A stretch of 57,647 nucleotides of DNA from Halalkalibacter urbisdiaboli (GTDB lineage: Bacteria; Bacillota; Bacilli; Bacillales; Bacillaceae_D). The notes under the pieces are model-generated. The model was given only the letters and a program-made list of their open reading frames with translations, was not told where the DNA came from and ran no database searches. The stretch covers positions 1,042,182 through 1,099,828 of the forward strand of contig NZ_MVJM01000001.1 of NCBI RefSeq assembly GCF_002156385.1, given 5' to 3'. Both the position numbers and the translations under genes were made by a program. Of the stretch, positions 8,267 through 16,832 are shown piece by piece. The first letter of the stretch is position 1, and each line of letters starts with the position of its first letter.

Positions 8267-8860
8267 TTATTGAATTTCCTTAATTTCACGACAAGAACAA
8301 TTTCCTTTATTTACATCATAATCAAGGATATTACCATAATTATCGAACTCTATATGGCAACATTCAAAAAGTATATTCCTTAACTTCTCCCTACCACGTT
8401 GAACTCTTGATTTAGCACCTGAAAGGGATAAACCTAATTTAGTTGCTAATTCCTTTTGGGTATGCTGTTCTAATTCTACATAGATAAGTGCATCTTTATA
8501 TTTTTTAGGTAGTTGTTCTATTAACTCCTTTAACCACGTAGTAACTACTTCATTTTCGTTATTTATATTAGTTTCAGGATGAAGTATCTCTTTGTTATCC
8601 CCATAATGTAACATAGTTTGATTTTTAGCTTGGCTTCTATAATGATCAATAATAGTATTTTTTGTTATTTGGTATATCCAAGAATTAAGATTTTTTTGCT
8701 CACTTAAATCTGATAAATGGTTATAAATTTTTATAAACACTTTTTGAAGAATATCCTCGGCATCTTGTTCATTGGAAACACGCTCCCTAATGAATCTCAT
8801 TACAGAGAATGATAACTCCTCCCAAATTTGTTCAATATTAATCTGTTTTATTTCAAACAC
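8267..8860 (-). CDS. sigZ: ECF RNA polymerase sigma factor, SigZ type
   Basis: 197 residues. Sigma-2 region: FIRERVSNEQDAEDILQKVF, then NLNSWIYQITKNTIIDHYR. Sigma-4 helix-turn-helix: YKDALIYVELEQHTQKELAT, then LSLSGAKSRVQRGREKL. The C-terminal extension CCHIEFDNYGNILDYD ending in CSC is the signature of the SigZ branch and suggests cysteine-based sensing. The start is taken as GTG 8860, inside the ribosome site, so the exact start is uncertain. No anti-sigma gene is adjacent; the DUF2703 protein is the only partner. Confidence 0.88.
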   Translation of the reverse strand: MFEIKQINIEQIWEELSFSVMRFIRERVSNEQDAEDILQKVFIKIYNHLSDLSEQKNLNSWIYQITKNTIIDHYRSQAKNQTMLHYGDNKEILHPETNINNENEVVTTWLKELIEQLPKKYKDALIYVELEQHTQKELATKLGLSLSGAKSRVQRGREKLRNILFECCHIEFDNYGNILDYDVNKGNCSCREIKEIQ

Positions 8861-8924
8861 CCTCTTTGATATTTTAAACTTTATATTAGATTAATTAGCA
8901 TATGTAAATAGTTCTTTATTAAAC

Positions 8925-9003
8925 TAACCTGTTAGTTAGTACAAAAGGAGTAGCCGCAACGACAACTCCAGTTATTCCGTTTAAGCACCCGTTAGCTCAA
9001 CAA
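8925..9003 (-). repeat. Interspersed repeat, GGAGTTGTCGTT subtype
   Basis: On the minus strand: TTGAGCTAACGGGTGC, then AACTGGAGTTGTCGTTGCGG, then GTACTAACTAACAGG. The middle block recurs at 46982-47003 and 47668-47690. It lies just after the SUKH gene. Confidence 0.6.
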
Positions 9004-9008
9004 GCCTT

Positions 9009-9494
9009 TCATTCATCATATGCATCTCCAAGAGAGATAAAATCATCTTCAAGCCAATACCAAAGGTTACCGTTATTCATTACTAGCCGATTTAATAAGT
9101 CCGTAAAGGAATTGGCGATTATAGGGCAACTACCAACTACACCGTGAATTTCCCAATTGCTATCATAACATCTACCTAAACGTGACTTATTAAGGTCAAT
9201 TGTTAAGTAATCGTTATTACCATCACGACCAATTATGTACCAATTTGAAGAAATATCATATTCAGCTTTTTCACCTATTATTAGAGGGTTTGCTAGTACA
9301 AACTCGTTAGGAGGAACGATTGTTATCCTATAATCACAGTCAATAAATAAGTCAATCCCACCACATATTTTATAAAATTCATATAAATCGTTTGGTAATA
9401 GATGACTTTTTTCTACAACTGGATAGCCTGAATGAGAATGAACTACACAGTTTGAGAAGTTTTTTACTTTATCAATCAAAAGTTGAAGTTCCAT
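9009..9494 (-). CDS. SMI1/KNR4 (SUKH) family protein
   Basis: 161 residues from ATG 9494, which has AAGGAAGGAA upstream; a frame opening at 9515 has none. Family marks are LLPNDLYEFYKICGGIDLFI near residue 35 and the WYIIGRDGNNDYLTIDL segment, followed by GVVGSCPIIANSFTDLLNRL. SUKH proteins are mostly immunity proteins of polymorphic toxin or contact-dependent systems (established for the superfamily). No toxin gene is next to it, so here it would be an orphan immunity gene carried in the accessory block. Confidence 0.85.
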   Translation of the reverse strand: MELQLLIDKVKNFSNCVVHSHSGYPVVEKSHLLPNDLYEFYKICGGIDLFIDCDYRITIVPPNEFVLANPLIIGEKAEYDISSNWYIIGRDGNNDYLTIDLNKSRLGRCYDSNWEIHGVVGSCPIIANSFTDLLNRLVMNNGNLWYWLEDDFISLGDAYDE

Positions 9495-9584
9495 ACTTAT
9501 TCCTTCCTTTTTCATAAAAAAAATGTAGACAGCCTAAGTATAATGTTCCCCTGTATTTATGTCATTTCCTTCTTCAACTAAATT

Positions 9585-9720
9585 TGACCCTTTAGCTTAA
9601 CAACGTCATATTTATTTTAACATTAATTTCCTTTTATGTTTTAAAAAAAGAAAAAGCATTCCCACTTTATTACAGAAATGCTCCCGTTAGTGAAGTATAA
9701 TTCCTACTTCACATAGAAAA
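9585..9720 (-). repeat. Interspersed repeat with terminator hairpin
   Basis: Hairpin GCATT...AATGC at 9656-9681 with a T run on the minus strand. It also has the AAGGAAATTAATGTT block at about 9619-9634, a TTAAGCTAAAGGGTC half-core at about 9588-9602, and CACTAACGGGAGC at 9680-9692. The order of modules is complete. Confidence 0.7.
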
Positions 9721-9803
9721 CTACACCTTTTCTAGACAGAATAAATTTCTATTACTTCATTAGCAAACTTACTAAAAAACAGCCTTATTGGGTTGCCTTG
9801 AAT

Positions 9804-10790
9804 TTACTCAAAAATAACCTCTTTATGGTTTAAAATTCTTTCTCTTTTGTTCTTAACACGAGGTACAGCATCGTTATCGTAATATCTGTCTAACACAGTG
9901 TTAATTTCACTCATATTTGTCATAATTATTTTCGGATTGAACCTTTCAATATATGGGTCGTTACCTATTGCTGCACATTTAGCCATTGTGTCTAATGCCA
10001 CCAAGCTAAGAGGTCGTCCTTTCGCTAACCATGCTTTCATCCTCTCCCAAGTCGGAAAGCATAGAGCCGCTAATCTCCCCCAATTATCATGAAACGTCAT
10101 ACAGTTGTTTTCAATCCAATCAAGCACTTCATTTGAGCGAAATCTGTGCAAACACGAAAATACAGACATACTTAGTTCTTTATCGCTTAAAGATTGTAAT
10201 TTTTCGAAAATGTATTTCAGACCTTCTTTCGTAGGCAAACTACTTGATGTTGCCCAAGATAATTGAATCAAGAAATTATCATCGTAGTTATCCCAAAGTT
10301 CTCTAACCCAATCAGAAGCAACATCACCAAGAACATCAGCTATTATTTCTAACATTCTTGATTTTACTTCATAATTTACAGTGTCATAAAATCGATATTT
10401 GACAGAATTTAATAGGGAAACTTTATCATGCTGGTTCAGAGCATATATTACCTCATCCTCAAGGAACCATCTCGTAATTGAAAAATCCAACAACAATTCC
10501 AAATCATTTTTAACACTTTCTAGTGTTGGTGCCATATCATTATCAGACACATATACTTCTTCTTCTGGTTGAGTAGCTTCTCCATCATCATAAAAATCAT
10601 CGTGTAATAAGAATTTCTTTGGAGAATGAATAACCGCTAAGTTATACCACTCAATAGGTTTAAGAGAATATTTTACTAATCTATCACGACACTCCAGACA
10701 AAGCCTGTAGGGTTGTTTTTCATCATCAGATTCCTCAACAACGCTTATTAGATTTATCTTACAGGCTTCGCATACTTCAGTAGTGACCAA
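9804..10790 (-). CDS. Zinc-ribbon/helical-repeat protein of unknown function
   Basis: About 328 residues from TTG 10790, which is 8 nt after AAGGAG; GTG 10799 abuts the ribosome site. The N terminus has two cysteine pairs, CEAC and CLEC, spaced about 24 residues apart, as in a small zinc ribbon. The rest is alpha-helical with repeated units (EIIADVLGDVASDWVRELW, then KLQSLSDKELSMSVFSCLHR, then VLDWIENNCM), resembling HEAT-like repeats, so a binding scaffold is likely. No catalytic motif was seen. It is a single gene between two interspersed repeats, and I do not recognise the family. Confidence 0.6.
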   Translation of the reverse strand: MVTTEVCEACKINLISVVEESDDEKQPYRLCLECRDRLVKYSLKPIEWYNLAVIHSPKKFLLHDDFYDDGEATQPEEEVYVSDNDMAPTLESVKNDLELLLDFSITRWFLEDEVIYALNQHDKVSLLNSVKYRFYDTVNYEVKSRMLEIIADVLGDVASDWVRELWDNYDDNFLIQLSWATSSSLPTKEGLKYIFEKLQSLSDKELSMSVFSCLHRFRSNEVLDWIENNCMTFHDNWGRLAALCFPTWERMKAWLAKGRPLSLVALDTMAKCAAIGNDPYIERFNPKIIMTNMSEINTVLDRYYDNDAVPRVKNKRERILNHKEVIFE

Positions 10791-10864
10791 AACAACCACT
10801 CCTTTTTAACGTAAAACCTTCTTGCGACTTCGTGCATATCATAACATTTAAAACGATTTTCCTT

Positions 10865-10982
10865 GTTCAACTATCCTGCTCCTATAGTTTAACATTAATT
10901 TCCTTTTCATTGGCATAGAAAAAGCGTCCCTGTCTAATTGCAGGAACGCCCCCATTAGTTTAAGTACATTTCTTCACATACT
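10865..10982 (-). repeat. Interspersed repeat with terminator hairpin
   Basis: Hairpin GCGTCCC...GGAACGC at 10924-10949 with a T run on the minus strand; GTACTTAAACTAATGGGGGC at about 10947-10966; the AAGGAAATTAATGTTAAACT block at about 10889-10908. It is the last copy before the Mrp operon. The 10983-11165 stretch beyond it carries only a dubious reading frame. Confidence 0.7.
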
Positions 10983-11315
10983 TTAACGATTACTGTCGTT
11001 TGAATGCGTAGTATCCTTGTACTGTGCAGCAATCACTTTTTTGTATAAGCACCTTTTCATTAAACAAATTTGCTTGTTGTTCGCTTTCTTACTGGTTATC
11101 TGCCTTTTGCCATTCCCTATATGCTCTACGTATTCCTTTTCTTTATGTAGTTGTTGATGCCCCAAAAACTAAAATACCGCATTGGATTTCTCCTGATCCT
11201 TAGAATTTAAATATCTTCATAATAATAACTCATCAAATGGTGATAATAAGATTACTAACTATGTTTTCCATTGATTCCAACTGTGTTAGCTACATTTAAA
11301 GTGGAGGTACATAAT

Positions 11316-11822
11316 TTGAAGAAAAAATTATTAATATTTATTCAAACGTTGGCATTATGGTTTGTTTTGGCAGACCGCGTAAATATCGAGGTATTTTTGT
11401 TGGGTACTATAATTTGTTCTCTTATATCGCTTATGTTAGCAAATAATGTCCATAGATCAGTACAACTGAAATATGGGACGAAAGAATTTTTTTTAAAAAT
11501 ATATTACATATTTTTGGTGATCAGTGCTTTTATATATGATGTATTTTTATCTGCATTCAGAGTATCCAGACATGCATTTGAAATTAAACCTTCATTTTCT
11601 CCCCGAATAGTTAAATTAAAAACATCTCTTGAAAATAAAAACAGTCATGCCATTTTAGCCAATTTTATTACATTAACTCAAGGGACCCTTGCATTGGATT
11701 TCGATATTTTAAATAGAAATTATTTTATTCACTGGATCGATGTGCACAGTGAAGATGAAGTAGAAGTAAAGAAAGCACTTATCCGTAAACATGAGAATTT
11801 GATAGCTAAACTATTTGATTAA
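11316..11822 (+). CDS. mrpE: Na+/H+ antiporter subunit MrpE/MnhE
   Basis: 168 residues. TTG 11316 lies 7 nt after GTGGAGGT; frames opening earlier have no ribosome site. Two or three membrane helices lie in the first 90 residues (LLIFIQTLALWFVLA, then FFLKIYYIFLVISAFIYDVF). The cytoplasmic tail has the MnhE signature: LANFITLTQGTLALDFD, then YFIHWIDVHSED. It is the first gene of an eight-gene plus-strand antiporter operon. MrpE normally stabilises the complex. It is unusual as the leading gene: in Bacillus the order is A-B-C-D-E-F-G. Confidence 0.92.
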   Translation: MKKKLLIFIQTLALWFVLADRVNIEVFLLGTIICSLISLMLANNVHRSVQLKYGTKEFFLKIYYIFLVISAFIYDVFLSAFRVSRHAFEIKPSFSPRIVKLKTSLENKNSHAILANFITLTQGTLALDFDILNRNYFIHWIDVHSEDEVEVKKALIRKHENLIAKLFD

Positions 11823-11879
11823 CTCAGTATAAGTACCTGATTATTTTATGTTTTTTATTCAATGTGGAGTGTGATATTC

Positions 11880-12143
11880 GTGCTTTATTTCATACTGGCA
11901 ATTGTCTTATCCGCTATTTTAACTTTTTATAGGGTAATTAAAGGTCCCAGTGTACCTGATAGAATAATTGCTATGAATTCTATAGGTGTAATGTTTTTAT
12001 TAGTTTTAGTTTTATTAAGTTTTTATTTTGACAGAAAAATTTTTATTGATGTGGCTTTAGTTTATGGGGTGTTTTTATTTATTAATGTTTTAGTTATCAC
12101 GAAAAACATTACAAAACCAGAGAAAGGAGGAGTTGGTGATTGA
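11880..12143 (+). CDS. mrpF: Antiporter subunit MrpF/MnhF
   Basis: 87 residues from GTG 11880, which follows TGGAGTG; ATG 11862 would place that site inside the gene. There are three membrane helices, with the conserved FYRVIKGPSVPDRIIAMNSI loop between the first two, then a D-x-A-L-VYG helix (FIDVALVYGVFLFIN). It ends by overlapping the mrpG start by 8 nt. It belongs to the membrane arm of the Mrp complex. Confidence 0.9.
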   Translation: MLYFILAIVLSAILTFYRVIKGPSVPDRIIAMNSIGVMFLLVLVLLSFYFDRKIFIDVALVYGVFLFINVLVITKNITKPEKGGVGD

Positions 12144-12471
12144 TTTAATTCATTTTTTCAGACAAATATTTGTTTATGTATTTTTAATAACAGGTATTTA
12201 TTTTTTGTTAAGTACTGCTGTGGGAATGATTCGTTTTCCTGATTTGTATACTAGGTTACATGCTGGCTCTAAATGCCTAATGGCCGGAGGTATTTCAGTT
12301 TTAATGGGATGTATCGTTCTGGAAGGAAGTAGCTTTGTTTCTTTAAAACTAATTGTAATCATCATTTTTTTATTAGTCACTAATCCGATAGCCATTCATC
12401 TCATCGCCAGTTTTTCTAACAATTTTAATATCATACCCAAAACAATTGCAAAAAACGACATTGAGGAGTGA
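12136..12471 (+). CDS. mrpG: Antiporter subunit MrpG/MnhG
   Basis: 111 residues from GTG 12136, 5 nt after AAAGGAGG. There are three membrane helices, with the family motif GMIRFPDLYTRLHAGSKC between the first two and LLVTNPIAIHLIA in the third. It overlaps neighbours on both sides, as expected for a tight operon. Confidence 0.92.
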   Translation: MIDLIHFFRQIFVYVFLITGIYFLLSTAVGMIRFPDLYTRLHAGSKCLMAGGISVLMGCIVLEGSSFVSLKLIVIIIFLLVTNPIAIHLIASFSNNFNIIPKTIAKNDIEE

Positions 12472-12485
12472 TTGGAGGTAAAGTC

Positions 12486-12719
12486 GTGATTGATATTATA
12501 TTGAATATGTTAATGATATTTTTAATAATTACTGCATTTTTTATGGTATTTACTAAAGATATATCAACCTCAGTTATTGCCCTCCCGATATTCGGTGCTA
12601 TCCTAGTCGTTATTTTTGTAATTCTCCAGGCTCCGGGTCCTGCTATGGCTGAAGCGGTAATTGCTGCTGGCTTAACTACTGTTTTTTTTGTAATTACTAT
12701 AAATCACACGGAGTATTGA
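12486..12719 (+). CDS. DUF4040 (MbhD-like) antiporter subunit
   Basis: 77 residues from GTG 12486, 6 nt after GGAGGT. It has two to three helices and the typical ALPIFGAILVVIFVILQAPG, then AMAEAVIAAGLTT. In Bacillus this domain is the penultimate part of MrpA; here it is a free subunit, as in Mbh-type and other split complexes. The acidic residue in the MAEA helix is the conserved charged site proposed to take part in ion movement. Confidence 0.85.
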   Translation: MIDIILNMLMIFLIITAFFMVFTKDISTSVIALPIFGAILVVIFVILQAPGPAMAEAVIAAGLTTVFFVITINHTEY

Positions 12720-12723
12720 CGAA

Positions 12724-13446
12724 ATGAGTAGAATGAATGAGATGTTTAAAAAACTCTATAAAATAGGCCTTGTTGTATTGCTGGCTATTTTCTTATTATT
12801 TATCTTTTATGAAATACATAATCTTGATAGCAATAGTAAAAGATATTTATCTGAATACTATATTTCTGAAGGGGTACAGGAAACCGGGGCGATAAATTTA
12901 GTTACTTCAGTCCTATATGATTACCGGACTTTTGATACTTTGGGTGAAGCAACTGTGCTGTTAACAGCTGCTGCTATTTTAGCTTTTCTGGTTCCCGTAA
13001 TAAAAGCTAAAATGCCGGGTACTAAATTTACAATGTTGGTTTATCAAACTACAACATTTCTCATTCCTTTTTTAGCAGTTTTAGGAGTGTATTTAGTATT
13101 ATTTGGTCATCTTACTCCTGGCGGGGGTTTTGTTGGAGGAGTTGTTCTGTCTATAGTTCCCATTCTATTGACAGTTACCTATGGTGTTGAATTTTCTGAA
13201 TTTAAATTCAAACCTGCCAAAAAAAAGTTATTAGAGAATATAGGAGCCATAGGTTTTATTTTACTGGGATTACTCGCAGTATTGACTGGAAGCAATTTTC
13301 TGGCCAACGGACAAGCCAATTTTGACCTAGGAAATAGCGGGGAATTGATTAGTGCCGGGTTAATACCTTACTTAAATTTAATGATTGGTATAAAAGTAGG
13401 AGCTGGTCTGGCGATCATTTTCAATAGTTTGATTAAGGAGAAATAA
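12724..13446 (+). CDS. mrpB: MbhE-MrpB fused antiporter subunit
   Basis: 240 residues, about 100 longer than usual Bacillus MrpB. Residues 1-95 match the MbhE-like end of MrpA: ETGAINLVTSVLYDYRTFDT, then a membrane helix. Residues about 100-240 are MnhB, with LVLFGHLTPGGGFVGGVVLS. The junction shows no frameshift. The gene thus carries the piece of MrpA that follows DUF4040, which supports a split-A layout. Confidence 0.88.
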   Translation: MSRMNEMFKKLYKIGLVVLLAIFLLFIFYEIHNLDSNSKRYLSEYYISEGVQETGAINLVTSVLYDYRTFDTLGEATVLLTAAAILAFLVPVIKAKMPGTKFTMLVYQTTTFLIPFLAVLGVYLVLFGHLTPGGGFVGGVVLSIVPILLTVTYGVEFSEFKFKPAKKKLLENIGAIGFILLGLLAVLTGSNFLANGQANFDLGNSGELISAGLIPYLNLMIGIKVGAGLAIIFNSLIKEK

Positions 13447-13448
13447 TA

Positions 13449-13784
13449 TTGGAAATACCATATGTTTCAGTAATCATTTTGTTCTGTCTTGGAATTTATA
13501 CGATCATTACCAAGAAAAATTTATTAAAAATTGTTATTGGATTTACTATTGTAGAATCTTCTTTGATTTTATTATTAATACTGGTAAGTTATAAACCGGG
13601 TGGAACTGCGCCTATTTTAGACAAGCAATATGAAGTAGTAGTTGATCCTATCCCTCAGGCACTGGCCTTAACAACAATTGTTATTGGGACAAGTGTTACA
13701 GCTGTTATGCTGGCGTTGGTGATTAAGATTCATAAAAAATATGGAACTTTAAACATTGATGAGGTTCGAAAATTGAGAGGATAA
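13449..13784 (+). CDS. mrpC: Antiporter subunit MrpC/MnhC (NuoK-like)
   Basis: 111 residues starting at TTG 13449, 8 nt after AAGGAG. It has three membrane helices and the family segment DPIPQALALTTIVIGTSVTA. It is homologous to NuoK. The start follows the mrpB stop by only 2 nt. Confidence 0.92.
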   Translation: MEIPYVSVIILFCLGIYTIITKKNLLKIVIGFTIVESSLILLLILVSYKPGGTAPILDKQYEVVVDPIPQALALTTIVIGTSVTAVMLALVIKIHKKYGTLNIDEVRKLRG

Positions 13785-13806
13785 TTTTGCTCTTTGGAGG
13801 GTAATA

Positions 13807-15273
13807 ATGGAAGTGGCTGTCTGGATTATCATTTTACCTTTATTAACCGCATTTTTTCTTGGAATATCTAAGTTATATTTTAAAAAGATTTTTATGCCTC
13901 TCGTAACTGGTAGTGCGATCATTTATCTATATTTATTAATTTTAGTTATTACTAATAGTTATCCCCCAAAAGTTTACAGTATTGGTGATTGGGGGCTCTT
14001 GGGAATAAATTTAATGGTGGATCCTTTTTCCACCATGTTTTTGTTAATAATAGCTATTTTATTTTTACCTGTTATTATTTTTTCCCTGAAATTTATCAAA
14101 ATTAGTAAATATAAATATTTTATTCTTACATATTTAATGATAGCCGGTATTGCAGGAATGGTTCTTACTGCTGATTTATTCAATCTTTATGTATTTCTAG
14201 AAGTGAGTTCTCTGAGTTCTTGTGCTCTGGTGGCGGTAAAAAAGTCTAAAAAAGGATTAGAAGGTACTTTTAAGTATTTGTTAATGTCTACATTTGGGAG
14301 CTTTTTTATTTTACTGGCTACAATCTTAACTTATTATTTAACTGGAACGCTAAATATGGCGGAAATATCTCTGGAATTTGAAGATATCCCTTTTAAGATA
14401 AAAAGTACAGTTATGGCCTGTTTTGTTTTTGGTTATGCAATAAAAATAGGGTTAATTCCTCTGCATGCCTGGCTACCAGATGCTTATGAAGCTTCCCCTA
14501 TCCCTTATAATGTTTTATCTTCGGGATTGGTGATGAAATCTGCTGTATATGCATTAATTAAAGTATTATATATTATGTTTGGAATTGAATTTCTGGATGA
14601 AAGTGGAATATTAAATCTTGTTGTTTTCTGGGGAGTCATTTCTTTTATTATTGCTCATTTTTTAGCCTTTCAGCAATCAAATTTAAACCGGCTTCTTGCG
14701 TATTCCAGTATTGCTCAGGTAGCGTATATCATAATCGGATTATTTGTGGGCAATGAAGGAGGATTAATTGGTGGAAGTTTCCATATTTTAAATCACGCAA
14801 TAATGAAAGGGACTTTATTTTTAGTTTTAGCAATTTTTTATTATAGTTTAAACGCTGTTGATATAGAAGATATTAAAGGGCTGGGTTATAGATTCCCCAT
14901 ACTTTCATTTATCTTTGTGGTTGCTTCCCTTGCAATAGTAGGCCTGCCTCCCTTCAATGGGTTTATCAGTAAGTGGCTTATTGTTGAAGCAGCTCTAGAA
15001 GCTGGTTTTGTTTATGCTGCCTTTTTTATTCTGGTAGGAACGTTTTTATCTTTAACGTACTATTCAAAAGTAATTGTAAAATTATATACAAAAACCGAAC
15101 AAACAATCGAAATAAAAGAACCAGGTTTATCTTTACGATTACCGACTATCTTTCTGGGCAGTTTATGTATTGTATTTGGTCTAGTCCCCTCATTACCTTT
15201 AAGTCTAATTAATAAAATTCCGAACTTTTTACTGGATAATGGGGAATACATAAGAATATTACTAGGGGGTTGA
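13807..15273 (+). CDS. mrpD: Antiporter subunit MrpD/MnhD (NuoN/M-like)
   Basis: 488 residues and about 14 membrane helices, the usual length. Conserved features include DLFNLYVFLEVSSLSSCALV (charged TM5 Glu), IKIGLIPLHAWLPDAYEASP (TM7 Lys and loop) and HILNHAIMKGTLFLVLA (TM12 Lys). ATG 13807 follows TTGGAGGG. It is a proton- or sodium-pumping subunit of the proton-pumping dehydrogenase family. Confidence 0.95.
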   Translation: MEVAVWIIILPLLTAFFLGISKLYFKKIFMPLVTGSAIIYLYLLILVITNSYPPKVYSIGDWGLLGINLMVDPFSTMFLLIIAILFLPVIIFSLKFIKISKYKYFILTYLMIAGIAGMVLTADLFNLYVFLEVSSLSSCALVAVKKSKKGLEGTFKYLLMSTFGSFFILLATILTYYLTGTLNMAEISLEFEDIPFKIKSTVMACFVFGYAIKIGLIPLHAWLPDAYEASPIPYNVLSSGLVMKSAVYALIKVLYIMFGIEFLDESGILNLVVFWGVISFIIAHFLAFQQSNLNRLLAYSSIAQVAYIIIGLFVGNEGGLIGGSFHILNHAIMKGTLFLVLAIFYYSLNAVDIEDIKGLGYRFPILSFIFVVASLAIVGLPPFNGFISKWLIVEAALEAGFVYAAFFILVGTFLSLTYYSKVIVKLYTKTEQTIEIKEPGLSLRLPTIFLGSLCIVFGLVPSLPLSLINKIPNFLLDNGEYIRILLGG

Positions 15274-15275
15274 AG

Positions 15276-16832
15276 ATGATTACTCCAGGTTTCTTATATA
15301 TAGCAGGGGCTTTACTATTACTTTTGCCCATTAATAATAAAATAAAATACATCCTATCTTTCCTTATTACTACAGGAGCCCTGATTGTTACGTTCTATTT
15401 AATGCCTGGTTATCGTTTTCAGGTCGATTTTCTCCATTTTACTCTAGTTCCTTTTCAAGTAGATCGTATCAGTAAATTAACAGGGTTAATTTTTGCTGTC
15501 GCTGGCCTAGCTGCTGTAATTTATTCCATTAATATATGTTCCCGAATTATTTTAAGTTTAATATTTGTGTTTATCGGTAGTGCCCTGACCGTGGTTTTTT
15601 CCGGTGATCTGTTTACTCTGTATGTCTTCTGGGAATTAATGACAATCAGTTCATCTTTTATTATTATAATGGCAAGTGATTTAACTAAAAAAACGGGGTA
15701 TTATTATTTTCTAATGCAGGTGGCAGGAGGTTTAAGTTTATTATGGGGGATATTTTTACAGTATTCGGCTACAGGTAATTTATCTCTGAATGCTATAGAT
15801 GCTGGAATCCCTTTTTTTATGCTTGGGGTAGCAATTAAGCTGGCCTTTGTGGGTTTCCATACTTGGCTACCATTGGCTTACAGCAAAGCTCCATTTTATG
15901 TTGCAGTCGTTTTGTCAATATATACGACAAAAGTGGGCGTATATGTAATGTGCCGTCTACTGTCCGGGATAAATATTTTGGCTTATGCCGGTCTTATTTC
16001 GGCGTTGTTTGGAATTGTAATGGCATTAAGGCAAAACCAGGTCCGTAAATTTTTGAGCTATTCCATAATAACCCAGGTTGGTTTTATGATTATTGGTATT
16101 AGTATTGGTACTGCTACGGGAATAGCTGGAGCTATGTTTCACCTGGTTAATCACATATTATATAAAACTGTATTATTTATGGCAGTGGGAGTTGTCATTT
16201 ATACCACAGGAAAGGACAGTTTTGAAAATTTAGGGGGCATGGGCAGAAAACTTCCTGTTACTTCTATAGCAACATTGGTAGCTTTTATGGGAATAGCTGG
16301 AGTTCCTTTTTTTAATGGATATATGAGTAAAACCATTATTAAAGAAGCGATACAGGAACCATTATTAACCTGGGGTTTGAACCTGATGAGTTTTGGGACT
16401 TCTTTAATGTTTTTAAAATTTATCTATTATGCATTTTTCAAAAATAGTAATATGAACTTAGCTAAAAAACCAGCCATCAGCATGCAGTTAGGATTGGGAT
16501 TTTTAACTGTTATGATGATATTGATTGGTCTTAATCCTTTTTTGTTGGGAAATTTAACTAATATTGATGTAGATATTAATTATTTCGATATAAAACATAT
16601 GTTAAGTGGAATTCAGCCCTTTCTCTGGTCAATTCCTATATTTATTTTATTTAAGAAATATTTAGTGAAGAACTATGAGAGACTTCTATATTATGATATG
16701 TATCGTAAAATCGCTAAAATATTTGTAACTACAGGCTATGAGTTAAGTAACTATCATGACGGAAATTTAAATAAATATTTGTTATGGGCAACTACCACTT
16801 TAATCATTCTGTTGTTATTGTTAGTGTTTTAA
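15276..16832 (+). CDS. Second MrpD/NuoL-type antiporter subunit
   Basis: About 518 residues with 14 or so membrane helices. It has FSGDLFTLYVFWELMTISSS (TM5 Glu), VAIKLAFVGFHTWLPLAYSK (TM7 Lys) and MFHLVNHILYKTVLFMAVG (TM12 Lys). It probably stands in for the missing MrpA large subunit, but it lacks MrpA's C-terminal DUF4040 and MbhE parts, which are encoded separately upstream. ATG 15276 is chosen because GGGGG precedes it; the gene nearly overlaps the mrpD stop. It is the last gene of the operon. Confidence 0.9.
   Translation: MITPGFLYIAGALLLLLPINNKIKYILSFLITTGALIVTFYLMPGYRFQVDFLHFTLVPFQVDRISKLTGLIFAVAGLAAVIYSINICSRIILSLIFVFIGSALTVVFSGDLFTLYVFWELMTISSSFIIIMASDLTKKTGYYYFLMQVAGGLSLLWGIFLQYSATGNLSLNAIDAGIPFFMLGVAIKLAFVGFHTWLPLAYSKAPFYVAVVLSIYTTKVGVYVMCRLLSGINILAYAGLISALFGIVMALRQNQVRKFLSYSIITQVGFMIIGISIGTATGIAGAMFHLVNHILYKTVLFMAVGVVIYTTGKDSFENLGGMGRKLPVTSIATLVAFMGIAGVPFFNGYMSKTIIKEAIQEPLLTWGLNLMSFGTSLMFLKFIYYAFFKNSNMNLAKKPAISMQLGLGFLTVMMILIGLNPFLLGNLTNIDVDINYFDIKHMLSGIQPFLWSIPIFILFKKYLVKNYERLLYYDMYRKIAKIFVTTGYELSNYHDGNLNKYLLWATTTLIILLLLLVF

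Noticed and set aside
10983-11165. 60-residue minus-strand frame after the last repeat before the Mrp operon
   Set aside because: No ribosome site, odd composition, and alternative frames look equally protein-like in short pieces. It may be debris of a lost gene but cannot be supported as a CDS.
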